From Mycobacteriaceae bacterium (GTDB taxonomy: Bacteria; Actinomycetota; Actinomycetes; Mycobacteriales; Mycobacteriaceae): a stretch of 49,567 bases of DNA. Below, piece by piece: positions 17,004 through 25,820 of this stretch. Position 1 is the first letter of the stretch. Each line of letters starts with the position of its first letter. The DNA lies in NCBI GenBank assembly GCA_019245755.1, contig JAFARC010000014.1, positions 1 to 49,567 on the forward strand, written 5' to 3'. The position numbers were made by a program, and so were the translations under genes. The notes beneath the pieces were generated by a model. That model was given only the letters and a program-made list of their open reading frames with translations, made no database searches and was not told the origin of the DNA.

Positions 17004-18044
17004 ATGACCGACGCCATCACCCTTCGTGGCGTGAACAAACGCTACGGCGAGTTCGCCGCGTTGGAGGACATCAACTTCACCGTCCCCTCCGGTTCGCTGA
17101 CCGCGCTGCTCGGGCCCAGCGGATCCGGCAAGTCGACGCTGCTGCGCGCGATCGCCGGCCTCGACGAGCCCGACACCGGCACGATCACCATCAACGGGCG
17201 CGACGTGACCCATGTCCCGCCGCAGCGGCGCAGCATCGGTTTCGTTTTCCAGCACTACGCGGCGTTCAAGCACCTCTCGGTGCGGGACAACGTCGCGTTC
17301 GGGCTGAAGATCCGAAAACGGCCCAAGGCCGAAATCAACCAGAAGGTGGACAACCTGCTGGAGACGGTGGGGCTCACCGGCTTTCAGAACCGCTATCCCG
17401 CTCAGCTGTCGGGTGGCCAGCGCCAGCGGATGGCGCTGGCACGGGCGCTGGCGGTTGATCCGCAGGTGCTGCTGCTCGACGAGCCGTTCGGCGCGCTGGA
17501 CGCCAAGGTGCGCGAAGACCTGCGCGCCTGGCTGCGGCGGCTGCACGACGAGGTGCACGTCACGACGGTGCTGGTCACCCACGACCAGTCCGAGGCGCTG
17601 GACGTGTCCGACCGGGTCGCGGTGCTCAACAGGGGCCGCATCGAGCAGATCGGTTCGCCCACCGAGGTTTACGACAGGCCGGTCAACGGGTTCGTGATGT
17701 CGTTTCTGGGTGCGGTGTCCTCGCTCAACGGCATCCTGGTGCGGCCGCACGATATCCGGGTCGGGCGCAACCCGGAAATGACGATCGCGGCCGGCGACGG
17801 GACAGCGGAATTCACCGGCGTGATCAAGGCCAGTATCGACCGCATCGTCTACCTGGGGTTCGAGGTGCGCGTCGAGTTGACCGGCGCACCGACGGGCACA
17901 CCGTTCACCGCACAGATCACCCGCGGCGACGCCGAGGCGCTCGGGCTGCGCGAGGGCGACACCGTGTTCGTGCGAGCCACCCGGGTGCCGCCGATCGGCG
18001 GCACCTCCCAGGTGCCGGTTTCCGAGCCGGCGCGGTCCTCCTAG
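17004..18044 (+). CDS. cysA: Sulfate ABC transporter ATPase CysA
   Basis: 346 residues. Walker [10 protein letters not shown] is at about 36-44, Q-loop FVFQHYAAF at about 81, signature [16 protein letters not shown] at about 134-149, Walker [13 protein letters not shown] at about 154-165, and H-loop [17 protein letters not shown]-like C-terminal domain (from about 240, [15 protein letters not shown]) follows. The start is ATG 17004 after AAGGAG at 16990-16995. It energises sulfate import. Its stop codon TAG (18042-18044) shares bases with the stop of the convergent chelatase gene. In M. tuberculosis ggtB and others separate these two genes; here they abut. Confidence 0.97.
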   Translation: MTDAITLRGVNKRYGEFAALEDINFTVPSGSLTALLGPSGSGKSTLLRAIAGLDEPDTGTITINGRDVTHVPPQRRSIGFVFQHYAAFKHLSVRDNVAFGLKIRKRPKAEINQKVDNLLETVGLTGFQNRYPAQLSGGQRQRMALARALAVDPQVLLLDEPFGALDAKVREDLRAWLRRLHDEVHVTTVLVTHDQSEALDVSDRVAVLNRGRIEQIGSPTEVYDRPVNGFVMSFLGAVSSLNGILVRPHDIRVGRNPEMTIAAGDGTAEFTGVIKASIDRIVYLGFEVRVELTGAPTGTPFTAQITRGDAEALGLREGDTVFVRATRVPPIGGTSQVPVSEPARSS

Positions 18045-18805
18045 GCCGCGCGGGCGGGTTCGGCGACTGTGGTGGCTCGGGCGGGTTGGGGTGCTTCGGC
18101 GGTCGCGGCGTCGAACCGGTCAAGCACGGTGGCGGCGACAAGGGGGTGCGCACCGAGTGGCGATGCCATCGCAATGCCGTTGCCGGCGGCGTAGCTAGCC
18201 ACCCGGTCAGTCAGGCGTCCCGGGGCCAGGAACCACGGCGCGATCACCAACCGCGTTGCACCGCAGCCGGTCAGCTGGTGCGCAGCATCATCGAGCGTGG
18301 GCCGCGGACCGGTCGCGAACGCGGTCACCGCACCTTTCCAGCGGGTTCCGGCGGCCAGCGCCGGCGCCAGAGCACGGGTGCGCTCGTTAACTTCATGCCA
18401 CGAAGAGCCCACCGCGACAACGATCACCCCGACGTTGGGGTCGTGTCGCGACACTGCAAGGCGTTGGCGCAGGACGGTGACCAGCCGGGGGTCTTCGCCG
18501 AGCACATCGGCCTGGTATGCGTTCGTGCCGGCGACCTGTGCCGGGATGTCGACCCGGGCGTGGTAGGCGTCGGCCAGCAGCAGCGGCACCACGATGGCGT
18601 CGTCGCGCAGGCCGGTCAACATGTCCCGCAGGTTTGGGCGGGAGCGCTCGCAGAACCCGACCCGAACGTCCAGCCACGGCCTCAGCCGGCGGACCCGCTC
18701 GGCGACGGCGTGCGCGTTAGCCGGCGAACGCGGGTCGACGCTACCGTGCGCGGCGAGCACGAGGGCCGCTGAGCGGCCCGGGCGAAGAGCAAACGAGGCG
18801 GTCAC
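18041..18805 (-). CDS. che1: CbiX/SirB-type chelatase, probably siroheme ferrochelatase (Rv2393-type)
   Basis: 254 residues, two repeated CbiX/SirB-like halves. The first half starts [20 protein letters not shown], with metal-binding His, and continues [20 protein letters not shown]. The second has [20 protein letters not shown] and [19 protein letters not shown]. Located downstream of sirA and cysH, it most likely inserts Fe(II) into sirohydrochlorin to make the siroheme used by SirA. The start is GTG 18805 ([16 protein letters not shown]), close after the cysH stop. It ends in an Ala/Pro-rich tail and shares stop bases with cysA. Confidence 0.88.
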   Translation of the reverse strand: MTASFALRPGRSAALVLAAHGSVDPRSPANAHAVAERVRRLRPWLDVRVGFCERSRPNLRDMLTGLRDDAIVVPLLLADAYHARVDIPAQVAGTNAYQADVLGEDPRLVTVLRQRLAVSRHDPNVGVIVVAVGSSWHEVNERTRALAPALAAGTRWKGAVTAFATGPRPTLDDAAHQLTGCGATRLVIAPWFLAPGRLTDRVASYAAGNGIAMASPLGAHPLVAATVLDRFDAATAEAPQPARATTVAEPARAA

Positions 18806-18813
18806 GACATGCC

Positions 18814-19515
18814 TTATCCGGAATGCAGCCCGCATTCGGTCTTGGAAAGGCCCTGCCAGCGGCCGCTGCGCGGGTCGGCGCCGGGGACCGGCTTCGCCGT
18901 GCACGGTGCGCAGCCGATCGACGGATACCCTTCGTCGACAAGCGGATTCACCAACACGTCGTTGGCGTCGATGTAACGCTGCATGTCCTCGTCGGTCCAC
19001 GCGGCCAGCGGGTTGATCTTCACCAGCCCGAACGCCTCGTCGAAGCTGATCATCGGCGAGTTGGCGCGGGTGGGCGCCTCGACGCGGCGCAGGCCGGTGA
19101 CCCAGGCGGAGTAGCCGCGCAGCGCCTTGCTCAGCGGTTCGACCTTGCGCAGCCGGCAGCACTGGTTGGGATCGCGGGCGAACAGGTCCCCGCCGAGCAG
19201 GCGATCCTGCTGTTCGACCGTGTGCTGCGGGGTGACGTTGACGACGTTGACGTCATACACCGCGGTGACCGCGTCGCGGGTGCCGATAGTTTCCACGAAG
19301 TGGTAGCCGGTGTCCAGGAACAGCACGTCCACTCCGGGGCGCACCTTGGCAGCCAGGTCGATCAGCACCGCGTCCTGCATGTTCGACGCCACCACGTAGT
19401 TGGCACCGAAGTTGTCATCCGCCCAGCGCAGCAGGTCGATGGCCGGCGCGCCGTCGAGCTCGTGCGCGCCGCGGGCGGCGAGCTCGCGTAGGTCGCTCTC
19501 GGTGGTGACAGTCAT
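18814..19515 (-). CDS. cysH: APS reductase (phosphoadenylyl-sulfate reductase family) CysH
   Basis: 233 residues from ATG 19515 (MTVTTESDLRELAARG). The four cysteines of the 4Fe-4S cluster of APS-type enzymes are present: CC at 119-120 and C202, C205 in SIGCAPC. The catalytic Cys228 is in TECGLH. PP-loop type substrate binding is seen at VVASNMQDAVLIDLAAK and the FLDTGYHFVET strand. It reduces APS to sulfite with thioredoxin. An ATG eight codons upstream (19539) lies inside a repeat copy and is less likely. It is the second gene of the sirA-cysH-chelatase operon. Confidence 0.95.
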   Translation of the reverse strand: MTVTTESDLRELAARGAHELDGAPAIDLLRWADDNFGANYVVASNMQDAVLIDLAAKVRPGVDVLFLDTGYHFVETIGTRDAVTAVYDVNVVNVTPQHTVEQQDRLLGGDLFARDPNQCCRLRKVEPLSKALRGYSAWVTGLRRVEAPTRANSPMISFDEAFGLVKINPLAAWTDEDMQRYIDANDVLVNPLVDEGYPSIGCAPCTAKPVPGADPRSGRWQGLSKTECGLHSG

Positions 19516-19525
19516 CGGTGCTTGA

Positions 19526-19550
19526 TTCTCTTCGCGCAAGCGCTCATCGG
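19526..19550. repeat. Intercistronic dispersed repeat, copy 1
   Basis: TTCTCTTCGCGCAAGCGCTC plus ATCGG (19526-19550), 25 bases identical to 19558-19582. It lies just upstream of the cysH start. Confidence 0.85.
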
Positions 19551-19557
19551 TGCTCTT

Positions 19558-19582
19558 TTCTCTTCGCGCAAGCGCTCATCGG
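19558..19582. repeat. Intercistronic dispersed repeat, copy 2
   Basis: Identical 25-bp copy. On the minus strand its GATGAGC supplies the TGA stop of sirA. Near-identical elements occur at 26990-27011 and, with changes and inverted, at 25781-25804. Confidence 0.85.
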
Positions 19583-21243
19583 AGGTCCGCCTCGTCTGCT
19601 CGTAGGGCCCACGTGGCGAAACGCTCACCCTCGTTGCGTTGTTTCATGAAGTTGCGCACCACCCGCTCGATGTAGTCGCCGAGCTCGGCGGACAGCACCT
19701 TGTGCTGGCGCAGCTTCCGGCCGAAGCCGCTGTCCAGCCCGAGGCTGCCACCCAGGTGCACTTGGAAGCCCTCCACCGAGCCGCCGCCGTCGTCGACCAT
19801 CTGGCCCTTGAACCCGATGTCGGCGACCTGGATCCGAGCACAGGAGTTCGGGCAACCGTTGATGTTGACGGTGATCGGCACGTCGAGTTGCGCGTTGATG
19901 TCCTCCAGCCGGCGCTCGAGCTCCGGCACCAGCACCTGGGAACGCTTGCGGGTCTCGGCGAACGACAGCTTGCAGAACTCGATGCCAGTGCACGCCATCA
20001 GGTTTCGGCGCCAGTGCGACGGGGTGGACGGCAGGCCCAGCGCATCCAGCCCCGCGACCAGCTCATCGACGTGCTCGTCGGGCACGTCGAGGACGATCAG
20101 CTTCTGGTACGGCGTAAACCTGATCCGGTCCGAACCCACCTTGGCGGCCAAGTCGGCGACCCTGGTCAGGATCGTGCCCGACACTCGCCCGGCGATCGGG
20201 GCGACCCCGACCGCGCTCTTGCCGTTCTTCAGCCGCTGCACCCCGATGTGGTCGATCGGGTGGATGACCGGCTGGGGCGCCGGCCCATCGATGAGCGGCC
20301 GCTTGAGGTACTCGGTTTCAAGGACATGTCGGAACTTTTCGACACCCCAGTCCTTGATCAGGAACTTCAGCCGCGCCTTGGCACGCAACCGGCGATACCC
20401 GTAGTCCCGGAACACCGAGGTGATGCCCTCCCAGACATCGGGCACCTCCGCCAGCGGCACCCAGGCGCCGAGGCGCTGGCCCAGCATCGGGTTCGTCGAC
20501 AACCCGCCGCCCACCCACACGTCCAGGCCGGGACCGTGCTCGGGGTGCACCACGCCGATGAACGCGATGTCATTCACCTCGTGGCAGACGTCCTGAAGGC
20601 CGGAGATCGCGGTCTTGTACTTGCGCGGCAGGTTGGCGTAATCCTTATTGCCGATGTAGCGCCTGACGATCTCCTGGACGGCCCAACTCGGGTCGAGCAC
20701 CTCGTCGAGCGATTCGCCGGCCAGCGGCGAGCCCAGCACCACCCGGGGGCAGTCGCCGCACGCCTCGGTGGTCTGCAGCCCGACCGCCTCCAGCCGCCGC
20801 CAGATCTCCGGGACGTTCTTTACCTCGATCCAGTGCAGTTGGACGTTCTCGCGGTCGGAGATGTCGGCGGTGTCGCGGGCGAACTCGGTGGAGATCTCGC
20901 CGATCGTGCGCACGGCTGCGGTGGAGACCGCGCCGCCGTCGCAGCGCACCCGCATCATGAAGTACCGGGCCTCCAGCAGGTCGGTGTTCTCGTCGCCGGT
21001 CCAGGTGCCGTCGTAGCCCTGCTCGCGCTGCGTGTACAGACCCCACCAGCGGAAACGGCCGCGCAGGTCGCTTTTGTCGATGCTGTCGAAGCCGCGGTGG
21101 GCGTAGATGTTCTCGATGCGGTCGCGCACGTTGAGCGGGTTGTCGTCCCTCTTGTTCTGCTCGTTGGCATTAAGCGGCTCGCGGTAGCCGAGAGCCCACT
21201 GGCCTTCGCCGCGGGTCCGCTTCGGCGGGCGGGGCTGTGTCAT
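19576..21243 (-). CDS. sirA: Ferredoxin-dependent sulfite reductase SirA (NirA)
   Basis: 555 residues, duplicated nitrite/sulfite reductase ferredoxin-like half domains. The siroheme and 4Fe-4S ligands are CTGIEFC (about 417-423) and CPNSC (about 462-466). Other family blocks are FRWWGLYTQREQGYDGTWTG, TEACGDCPRVVLGSPLAGES and DVWVGGGLSTNPMLGQR. It reduces sulfite to sulfide with ferredoxin, using siroheme. ATG 21243. It is first in the operon with cysH and the chelatase, and is preceded by a poly-Cys leader ORF 114 bp upstream. Its stop lies inside a dispersed repeat. Confidence 0.96.
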   Translation of the reverse strand: MTQPRPPKRTRGEGQWALGYREPLNANEQNKRDDNPLNVRDRIENIYAHRGFDSIDKSDLRGRFRWWGLYTQREQGYDGTWTGDENTDLLEARYFMMRVRCDGGAVSTAAVRTIGEISTEFARDTADISDRENVQLHWIEVKNVPEIWRRLEAVGLQTTEACGDCPRVVLGSPLAGESLDEVLDPSWAVQEIVRRYIGNKDYANLPRKYKTAISGLQDVCHEVNDIAFIGVVHPEHGPGLDVWVGGGLSTNPMLGQRLGAWVPLAEVPDVWEGITSVFRDYGYRRLRAKARLKFLIKDWGVEKFRHVLETEYLKRPLIDGPAPQPVIHPIDHIGVQRLKNGKSAVGVAPIAGRVSGTILTRVADLAAKVGSDRIRFTPYQKLIVLDVPDEHVDELVAGLDALGLPSTPSHWRRNLMACTGIEFCKLSFAETRKRSQVLVPELERRLEDINAQLDVPITVNINGCPNSCARIQVADIGFKGQMVDDGGGSVEGFQVHLGGSLGLDSGFGRKLRQHKVLSAELGDYIERVVRNFMKQRNEGERFATWALRADEADLR

Positions 21244-21356
21244 CGGGCGGTCATGTTCCTCGTCGGGGCCGTCGGACCGCGCACGACCGCCGGTGGCTGG
21301 TCCGGCGGCGCAGATCCGGCGGCCAGCTGAAAGTACAGGCGGGCAGGTCTACGACA

Positions 21357-21452
21357 TCAAGGCAGACAACAACAGCTGCACACGCGCTTGAAGTCGACGT
21401 GCCGCCGCGCCACCAGCGAGACGCGGGTGCTGAGGCTACGGGCGGCGGTCAC
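21357..21452 (-). CDS. Poly-cysteine leader peptide ORF upstream of sirA
   Basis: GTG 21452 to TGA 21357 codes 31 residues ending FKRVCSCCCLP: four Cys codons within five. CAGAAT (minus strand, seven bases before the GTG) fits a -10, so the transcript probably starts on the GTG. An in-frame ATG at 21461 is an alternative. Leaderless poly-Cys ORFs upstream of the sirA/cysH operon are an established mycobacterial attenuator of cysteine-biosynthesis genes. This is the second Cys-codon leader in the window, matching the one upstream of subI. Confidence 0.8.
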   Translation of the reverse strand: MTAARSLSTRVSLVARRHVDFKRVCSCCCLP

Positions 21453-21625
21453 GTGCGCCATTCTGCCATGACGGCGGGGACATGCCCTAACCGGGTCATA
21501 TTTGCGCTCAGTGTGAGCAAAACCCGAGCGGTTTGGCGGCCGCGCTCGGGCCGCTCGGGCCGCTCGCCGAGATTGAAATGCGGCGGCAGAAGATCGAGTG
21601 ACGCCCGCGGGGGCAGACTGAGTGG

Positions 21626-22798
21626 GTGACGGTCGCGGTGACGGAGGGGCTGCCCCGGTTGGTGGCAACGCCCGGGCGGCGGTTCGGCGTGTACGTGCAC
21701 GTGCCGTTCTGCGCCACACGCTGCGGATACTGCGACTTCAACACCTATGTCCCGGGCGAACCCGGCGGCGCGGACGCGGACGGCTGGCTGGCGGCGCTGC
21801 GCCGGGAGCTGGCTGTGGCGGCCGAGCGCACAGGCCCGCAGGCCGCCGACACCGTGTTCGTCGGTGGCGGCACACCGTCGCTGCTCGGCGGCGCGCGGCT
21901 GGCTGAGGTGCTCGACGCGGTGCGCGACACGTTCGGGCTGGCACGAAACGCCGAAGTCACCACCGAGGCGAATCCCGAGTCGACCTCGCCGGAGCTGTTC
22001 GAGACGCTGCTGTCGGCCGGCTACACCCGGGTGTCGCTGGGCATGCAGTCGGTGGCGCCACGGGTTCTCGCGGTGCTGGACCGCGTGCACTCGCCGGGGC
22101 GCGCGGTGGCCGCGGCCCGCGAGGCAATCGCCGCCGGCTTCCGGCACGTCAACGTCGACCTGATCTACGGCTCCCCCGGGGAGAGCGACGACGACCTGCT
22201 GCGCTCGGTCGACGCCGCGGTCGGGGCCGGCGTCGACCACGTGTCGGCCTACGCGCTGGTGGTCGAGGAAGGCACCGCGCTGGCGCGTCGGGTGCACCGC
22301 GGCGAGCTCGCCGCACCCGACGACGACGTGCTGGCCCGCCGCTATCAACTGCTCGACGCGCGGCTGAGGGCGGACGGCTTGCAGTGGTACGAGGTGTCGA
22401 ACTGGAGCCGCCCCGGCGGCGAGTGCCGGCACAACATCGGCTACTGGGACGGCGGCCAATGGTGGGGCGCCGGGCCGGGCGCGCACGGCTACGTCGGGGC
22501 GACGCGATGGTGGAACGTCAAGCACCCGAACACCTATGCGCGGCTGCTGGCCGGGGGCACGCTTCCGGTCGCCGATTTCGAGCGGCTCGGTGCCGCCGAA
22601 TCCCACCTGGAGGAGGTCATGCTGGGCCTGCGGCTGCGGCGCGGGTTGGCGGTGTCGGTGCTGACCGACTCCGAGCGGCGGCGTGCCCTGCGGTCGATCG
22701 GCGACGGCCTGCTCAGCCGGGTCGGCGACCGGCTGGTGCTCACCGACGATGGCCGGCTGCTGGCCGACGCGGTGGTGCGCAATCTCTTCGACGATTAG
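21626..22798 (+). CDS. hemW: HemW-like radical SAM protein (formerly HemN)
   Basis: 390 residues. The radical SAM triad C29-x3-C33-x2-C36 is in PFCATRCGYCDFNTY. SAM-binding follows in VFVGGGTPSLLGGARL and TTEANPESTSPELF, and the HemW C-terminal domain with ECRHNIGYWDGGQWWGAGPGAH. HemW proteins bind heme and act as heme chaperones, lacking the residues of true coproporphyrinogen dehydrogenase. The start is GTG 21626. The stop overlaps that of the convergent sigma factor by 4 bp. In M. tuberculosis it lies next to rpfD; that gene is not here. Confidence 0.93.
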   Translation: MTVAVTEGLPRLVATPGRRFGVYVHVPFCATRCGYCDFNTYVPGEPGGADADGWLAALRRELAVAAERTGPQAADTVFVGGGTPSLLGGARLAEVLDAVRDTFGLARNAEVTTEANPESTSPELFETLLSAGYTRVSLGMQSVAPRVLAVLDRVHSPGRAVAAAREAIAAGFRHVNVDLIYGSPGESDDDLLRSVDAAVGAGVDHVSAYALVVEEGTALARRVHRGELAAPDDDVLARRYQLLDARLRADGLQWYEVSNWSRPGGECRHNIGYWDGGQWWGAGPGAHGYVGATRWWNVKHPNTYARLLAGGTLPVADFERLGAAESHLEEVMLGLRLRRGLAVSVLTDSERRRALRSIGDGLLSRVGDRLVLTDDGRLLADAVVRNLFDD

Positions 22799-23673
22799 GT
22801 CCGGTCGAGCACCGCGGCGAGATCCAGCCTGGCGATGCGGTCGGGGTCGGCCAGCACGTCGATGGCCCTGACGGTTCCGGCGGCGACCAGGAAGGCCATG
22901 ATCGACATCGGGCGACCGCTCCGAAGGACGACCGCGCCGGCGGCCCCGTTGACGGCGGCGGCCCGCACGTCGTTGTCCAGGCCGGCGTAGGCCTTGGCCA
23001 GTTTCGCCACCGTGGTGGCGCCGCGCGCCGACGTCGTCCGCCCCGGACCGAAGTCGCCGCGCAGCTCCACGTCCGGGTGAAGCACGGCGACGAGCCGGTC
23101 GAAGTCGCCGCTGCGGCCCGCGGCAAAGAATGCGTCCACCACGGCGCGCTGGGCCGCCATGTCGCCGTCGGGCGTAGGGTGCGCGGCCTGGATCCGTCGC
23201 CGCGCGCGGCTGGCCAGCTGGCGAGTGGCGACGGGGGAACGCTCGACGATCGGGGCGATCTGGTCGAACGGCAGCGCGAACACGTCGTGCAGCACGAACG
23301 CCAGCCGCTCCGGCGGCGGCAACGTCTCCAGCACCACGAACAGGGCCAGACCCACCGAGTCGGCCAGCAGCGCCTGATGCTCGGGGTCGGACGCGCCGAC
23401 CGGGTCGACGATCGGGTCGGGGAGCTGCGCGAGCAGGTCCTCGTCCCGGCGGGCGTGGCGGGCCCGCAGCATGTTCAAACAGATCCGCGCCACCACCGTG
23501 GTGAGCCAGGCGGCGAGGTTGTCGACGTGCTCGGCGTCGGCGCGGTGCAGCCGGATCCAGGCCTCCTGTACCGCATCCTCGGCATCGGTCAGCGTGCCCA
23601 GCATCCGGTAGGCCAGCGCCTTGAGCTGCGGTCGCTGCTGCTCGAAGCGCGCGGTCAGTCCGGTCGCGCACAT
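22795..23673 (-). CDS. ECF41-type sigma factor with C-terminal SnoaL-like domain
   Basis: 292 residues. Sigma-2 (LKALAYRMLGTLTDAEDAVQ, about 17-36) and sigma-4 (about 110-160) are followed by a SnoaL-like extension (about 175-280). ECF41 proteins have no separate anti-sigma factor; the extension controls activity through a linker motif near WLPEP and a DGGGR-type motif. Here they read QLPDP (83-87) and DFGPGR (207-212), both variant. The start at 23673 overlaps the end of the carboxymuconolactone-decarboxylase gene by 19 bp. That pairing is the standard ECF41 context, and the sigma factor probably controls the pair. Confidence 0.9.
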   Translation of the reverse strand: MCATGLTARFEQQRPQLKALAYRMLGTLTDAEDAVQEAWIRLHRADAEHVDNLAAWLTTVVARICLNMLRARHARRDEDLLAQLPDPIVDPVGASDPEHQALLADSVGLALFVVLETLPPPERLAFVLHDVFALPFDQIAPIVERSPVATRQLASRARRRIQAAHPTPDGDMAAQRAVVDAFFAAGRSGDFDRLVAVLHPDVELRGDFGPGRTTSARGATTVAKLAKAYAGLDNDVRAAAVNGAAGAVVLRSGRPMSIMAFLVAAGTVRAIDVLADPDRIARLDLAAVLDRT

Positions 23674-24239
23674 ACCGCGCCCGCACTGAACCCGGCCGCG
23701 CCGATGCCCAGCGCCAGGTTGAACCGCGCCCGCAGGTTTTCCAGCGCGATCACGTGGGTCAGCTCCACCAGCTGGGCGCTGTCGAAATGGCGCTTCAGCG
23801 CAGCGAACAGCTCATCGGTCACCTCGACCGGGGTACGGCTCATCGCCGCCGCATACTCCAGCACCAGCTTGTCGACCTCCGAGAAGCAGGCGGCCTTGCG
23901 GAAATCCGGCAGCGCGAGCAGTTCCTCGTCTTTCAGCCCCCAGCCCCGGGCGACCTGTGAGCCCATGTCGATGCAGTACTCGCAGCGCGTGGTGGTGGCG
24001 GCCTTCAACTCGGCCAGCGCACGGTGCCGCCGGTCAAGCAGATCCAGCCCGGCCACCGCCTGCTCGAGCCGGCCGTACCCCTGCAGCAGTTTCGGAATGT
24101 GCGCATACATCTGCAGGGGCTCCAGCATCGCGGCGGGCGCGCGGCCGGTCAGCTGCTTGAAACGCCGTTTGGTGAACAACAGCGCGATCTTGGTGCCCAG
24201 CGTGGTGTCCTGGTCGGGCACCGGGTCCAGACGTGGCAT
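23655..24239 (-). CDS. Carboxymuconolactone decarboxylase/AhpD-like protein
   Basis: 194 residues. The AhpD-like core has ALAELKAATTTRCEYCIDMG, with the redox pair C86-x2-C89. CMD-family proteins with CxxC often act as peroxidase-linked reductases. ATG 24239 follows a strong AGGAGGGG. It is first gene of the two-gene operon with the ECF41 sigma factor, its expected regulator. A GAGTTC/GAACTC inverted repeat lies about 20 bp before the start. Confidence 0.9.
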   Translation of the reverse strand: MPRLDPVPDQDTTLGTKIALLFTKRRFKQLTGRAPAAMLEPLQMYAHIPKLLQGYGRLEQAVAGLDLLDRRHRALAELKAATTTRCEYCIDMGSQVARGWGLKDEELLALPDFRKAACFSEVDKLVLEYAAAMSRTPVEVTDELFAALKRHFDSAQLVELTHVIALENLRARFNLALGIGAAGFSAGAVCARPD

Positions 24240-24258
24240 CGAAACCCCTCCTGTCGTT

Positions 24259-24276
24259 GAGTTCTCTCATGAACTC
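24259..24276. promoter_or_regulatory. Inverted repeat upstream of the CMD/ECF41 operon
   Basis: GAGTTC (24259-24264) and GAACTC (24271-24276) are perfect 6-bp arms with a 6-bp spacer, just upstream of the ribosome binding site of the CMD gene. A GTCACG on the minus strand further upstream partly resembles the ECF41 -35 (TGTCACA). It may be an operator or 5'-leader hairpin. Confidence 0.4.
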
Positions 24277-24305
24277 GACCCGCGGGGGCGGTGCGACGTG
24301 ACGCC

Positions 24306-24620
24306 CTACGCCTGTTTCGGGCGCAGCGCGTCCATGTCGAACAGCCGGGCATGCAGCACCACCCGGTTGCGCAGCGCCGCGCGCACCGCGCGGTGCAGCC
24401 CGTCCTCGAGATAGACGACGCCCTTCCACTTGACCGCGTGCGGGAACAGGTCGCCGTAGAACGTGGAGTCCTCCGACAGCAGCCGGTCCAACGCCAAGAC
24501 CGTTGTGGTGGTTACCAACTCGTCGAGACGGATCTGCCGCGGCGGAATCTGCGACCAGTCGCGATAGGACAGGCCGTGGTCGGGATACGGCTTGCCGTCG
24601 CGGACGCCTTTAAATATCAT
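24306..24620 (-). CDS. Conserved hypothetical protein (Rv2375-type)
   Basis: 104 residues, close to the M. tuberculosis Rv2375 length. It has blocks KPYPDHGLSYRDWSQIPPRQ, LDELVTTTTVLALDRLLSED and VVYLEDGLHRAVRAALRNRV. The latter resembles ParB-like/HRTX-type nucleotide-handling folds only loosely; no function is assigned. ATG 24620 is in a locally AT-rich start (ATGATATTTAAAGG). It is divergent from hrcA across 120 bp, which holds both promoters. Position next to hrcA is conserved. Confidence 0.85.
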   Translation of the reverse strand: MIFKGVRDGKPYPDHGLSYRDWSQIPPRQIRLDELVTTTTVLALDRLLSEDSTFYGDLFPHAVKWKGVVYLEDGLHRAVRAALRNRVVLHARLFDMDALRPKQA

Positions 24621-24740
24621 CCGCCGTCACCATCCCCTGAAGGCTAGTCGCCGCAGACCAAAATGCCAGACGCCAAACCTGTGAGCAGGCGCCGCCGCAG
24701 CTGGCCACCGTAAACTGGAATCGATCCGGAGGTGAACCAG

Positions 24741-25772
24741 ATGGGAAATGCCGAAGAGCGCCGCTTTGAGGTGTTGCGCGCCATCGTGGCCGACTTCGTC
24801 GCCACCAAGGAGCCGATCGGGTCGAAATTATTGGTGGAGCGGCACAACCTTGGCGTGTCCAGCGCCACCGTCCGCAACGACATGGCGGTGCTGGAGGCCG
24901 AGGGCTATATCGCCCAGCCGCACACCAGCTCCGGGCGGGTGCCGACGGAGAAGGGCTACCGAGAGTTCGTCGACCGGCTCGACGACGTCAAGCCGCTGTC
25001 GGCGGCCGAGCGGCGCGCGATCCAGAACTTCCTGGAGTCCGGCGTCGATCTCGACGACGTGCTGCGGCGGGCGGTGCGCCTGCTGGCGCAGCTCACCCGG
25101 CAGGTCGCCGTCGTGCAGTACCCGACGCTGTCGGCCTCCACGGTCCGGCACCTGGAAGTGGTGCCGCTGACGCCGGCGCGGCTGCTGCTGGTCGTGATCA
25201 CCGACTCCGGTCGCGTCGACCAGCGCATGGTGGAGCTCGGCGACGTGATCGACGAGCACCAGCTGGCGCAGTTGAGGGACATGCTCGGCCAAGCGCTGGA
25301 CGGCAAGAAGATGTCGGCGGCGTCGGAGGCCGTTGCCGACCTCGCCGCCCACATGGGCCCGGGCGGCACGCTCGGCGACGCGGTCGGGCGGTCGGCGACC
25401 GTGCTGCTCGAGTCGCTGGTCGACCACGCCGAAGAGCGGCTGCTGCTCGGCGGGACCGCCAACCTCACCCACAACACCGCCGATTTCGGCGGCTCGCTGC
25501 GCTCGATCCTGGAAGCACTCGAGGAGCAGGTCGTCATCCTGCGGCTGCTGGCCGCGCGGCAGGACGCCGGCAAGGTGACCGTACGCATCGGCCACGAGAC
25601 CGAGGTCGAAGAGATGGCCGGAACGTCGGTGGTCACCACCACCTACGGCACGTCGGGGACAATCTATGGCGGTATGGGTGTGCTGGGGCCCACCCGAATG
25701 GACTACCCAGGAACTATCGCTAGTGTCGCGGCGGTTGCCATGTATATAGGGGAAGTGTTAGGCCGCAGGTAG
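24741..25772 (+). CDS. hrcA: Heat-inducible transcription repressor HrcA
   Basis: 343 residues. The N-terminal winged helix includes [20 protein letters not shown] and [19 protein letters not shown]. The central GAF-like region follows, then C-terminal [20 protein letters not shown], diagnostic of HrcA. It represses chaperonin genes by binding CIRCE. ATG 24741 is chosen over the GTG at 24732, because CCGGAGG (24727-24732) then sits eight bases upstream. No CIRCE element is visible at this locus. The next gene, dnaJ2, is 48 bp downstream with a repeat copy in between. Confidence 0.96.
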   Translation: MGNAEERRFEVLRAIVADFVATKEPIGSKLLVERHNLGVSSATVRNDMAVLEAEGYIAQPHTSSGRVPTEKGYREFVDRLDDVKPLSAAERRAIQNFLESGVDLDDVLRRAVRLLAQLTRQVAVVQYPTLSASTVRHLEVVPLTPARLLLVVITDSGRVDQRMVELGDVIDEHQLAQLRDMLGQALDGKKMSAASEAVADLAAHMGPGGTLGDAVGRSATVLLESLVDHAEERLLLGGTANLTHNTADFGGSLRSILEALEEQVVILRLLAARQDAGKVTVRIGHETEVEEMAGTSVVTTTYGTSGTIYGGMGVLGPTRMDYPGTIASVAAVAMYIGEVLGRR

Positions 25773-25780
25773 CGCGGCGG

Positions 25781-25804
25781 CGATGAGCCCTCGCGCGAAA
25801 GAGG
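25781..25804. repeat. Dispersed repeat, diverged inverted copy between hrcA and dnaJ2
   Basis: CGATGAGCCCTCGCGCGAAA continuing GAGG; compare CGATGAGCGCTTGCGCGAAG, the complement of copies 1 and 2. It fills most of the short hrcA-dnaJ2 gap. Confidence 0.6.
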
Positions 25805-25820
25805 CACGGAAGGGTCGGCA

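Noticed and set aside
19639..21330. 563-codon plus frame opposite sirA
   Set aside because: Antisense shadow; sirA motifs are complete on the minus strand.
24621..24740. CIRCE element upstream of hrcA
   Set aside because: No TTAGCACTC-N9-GAGTGCTAA-like sequence is present.
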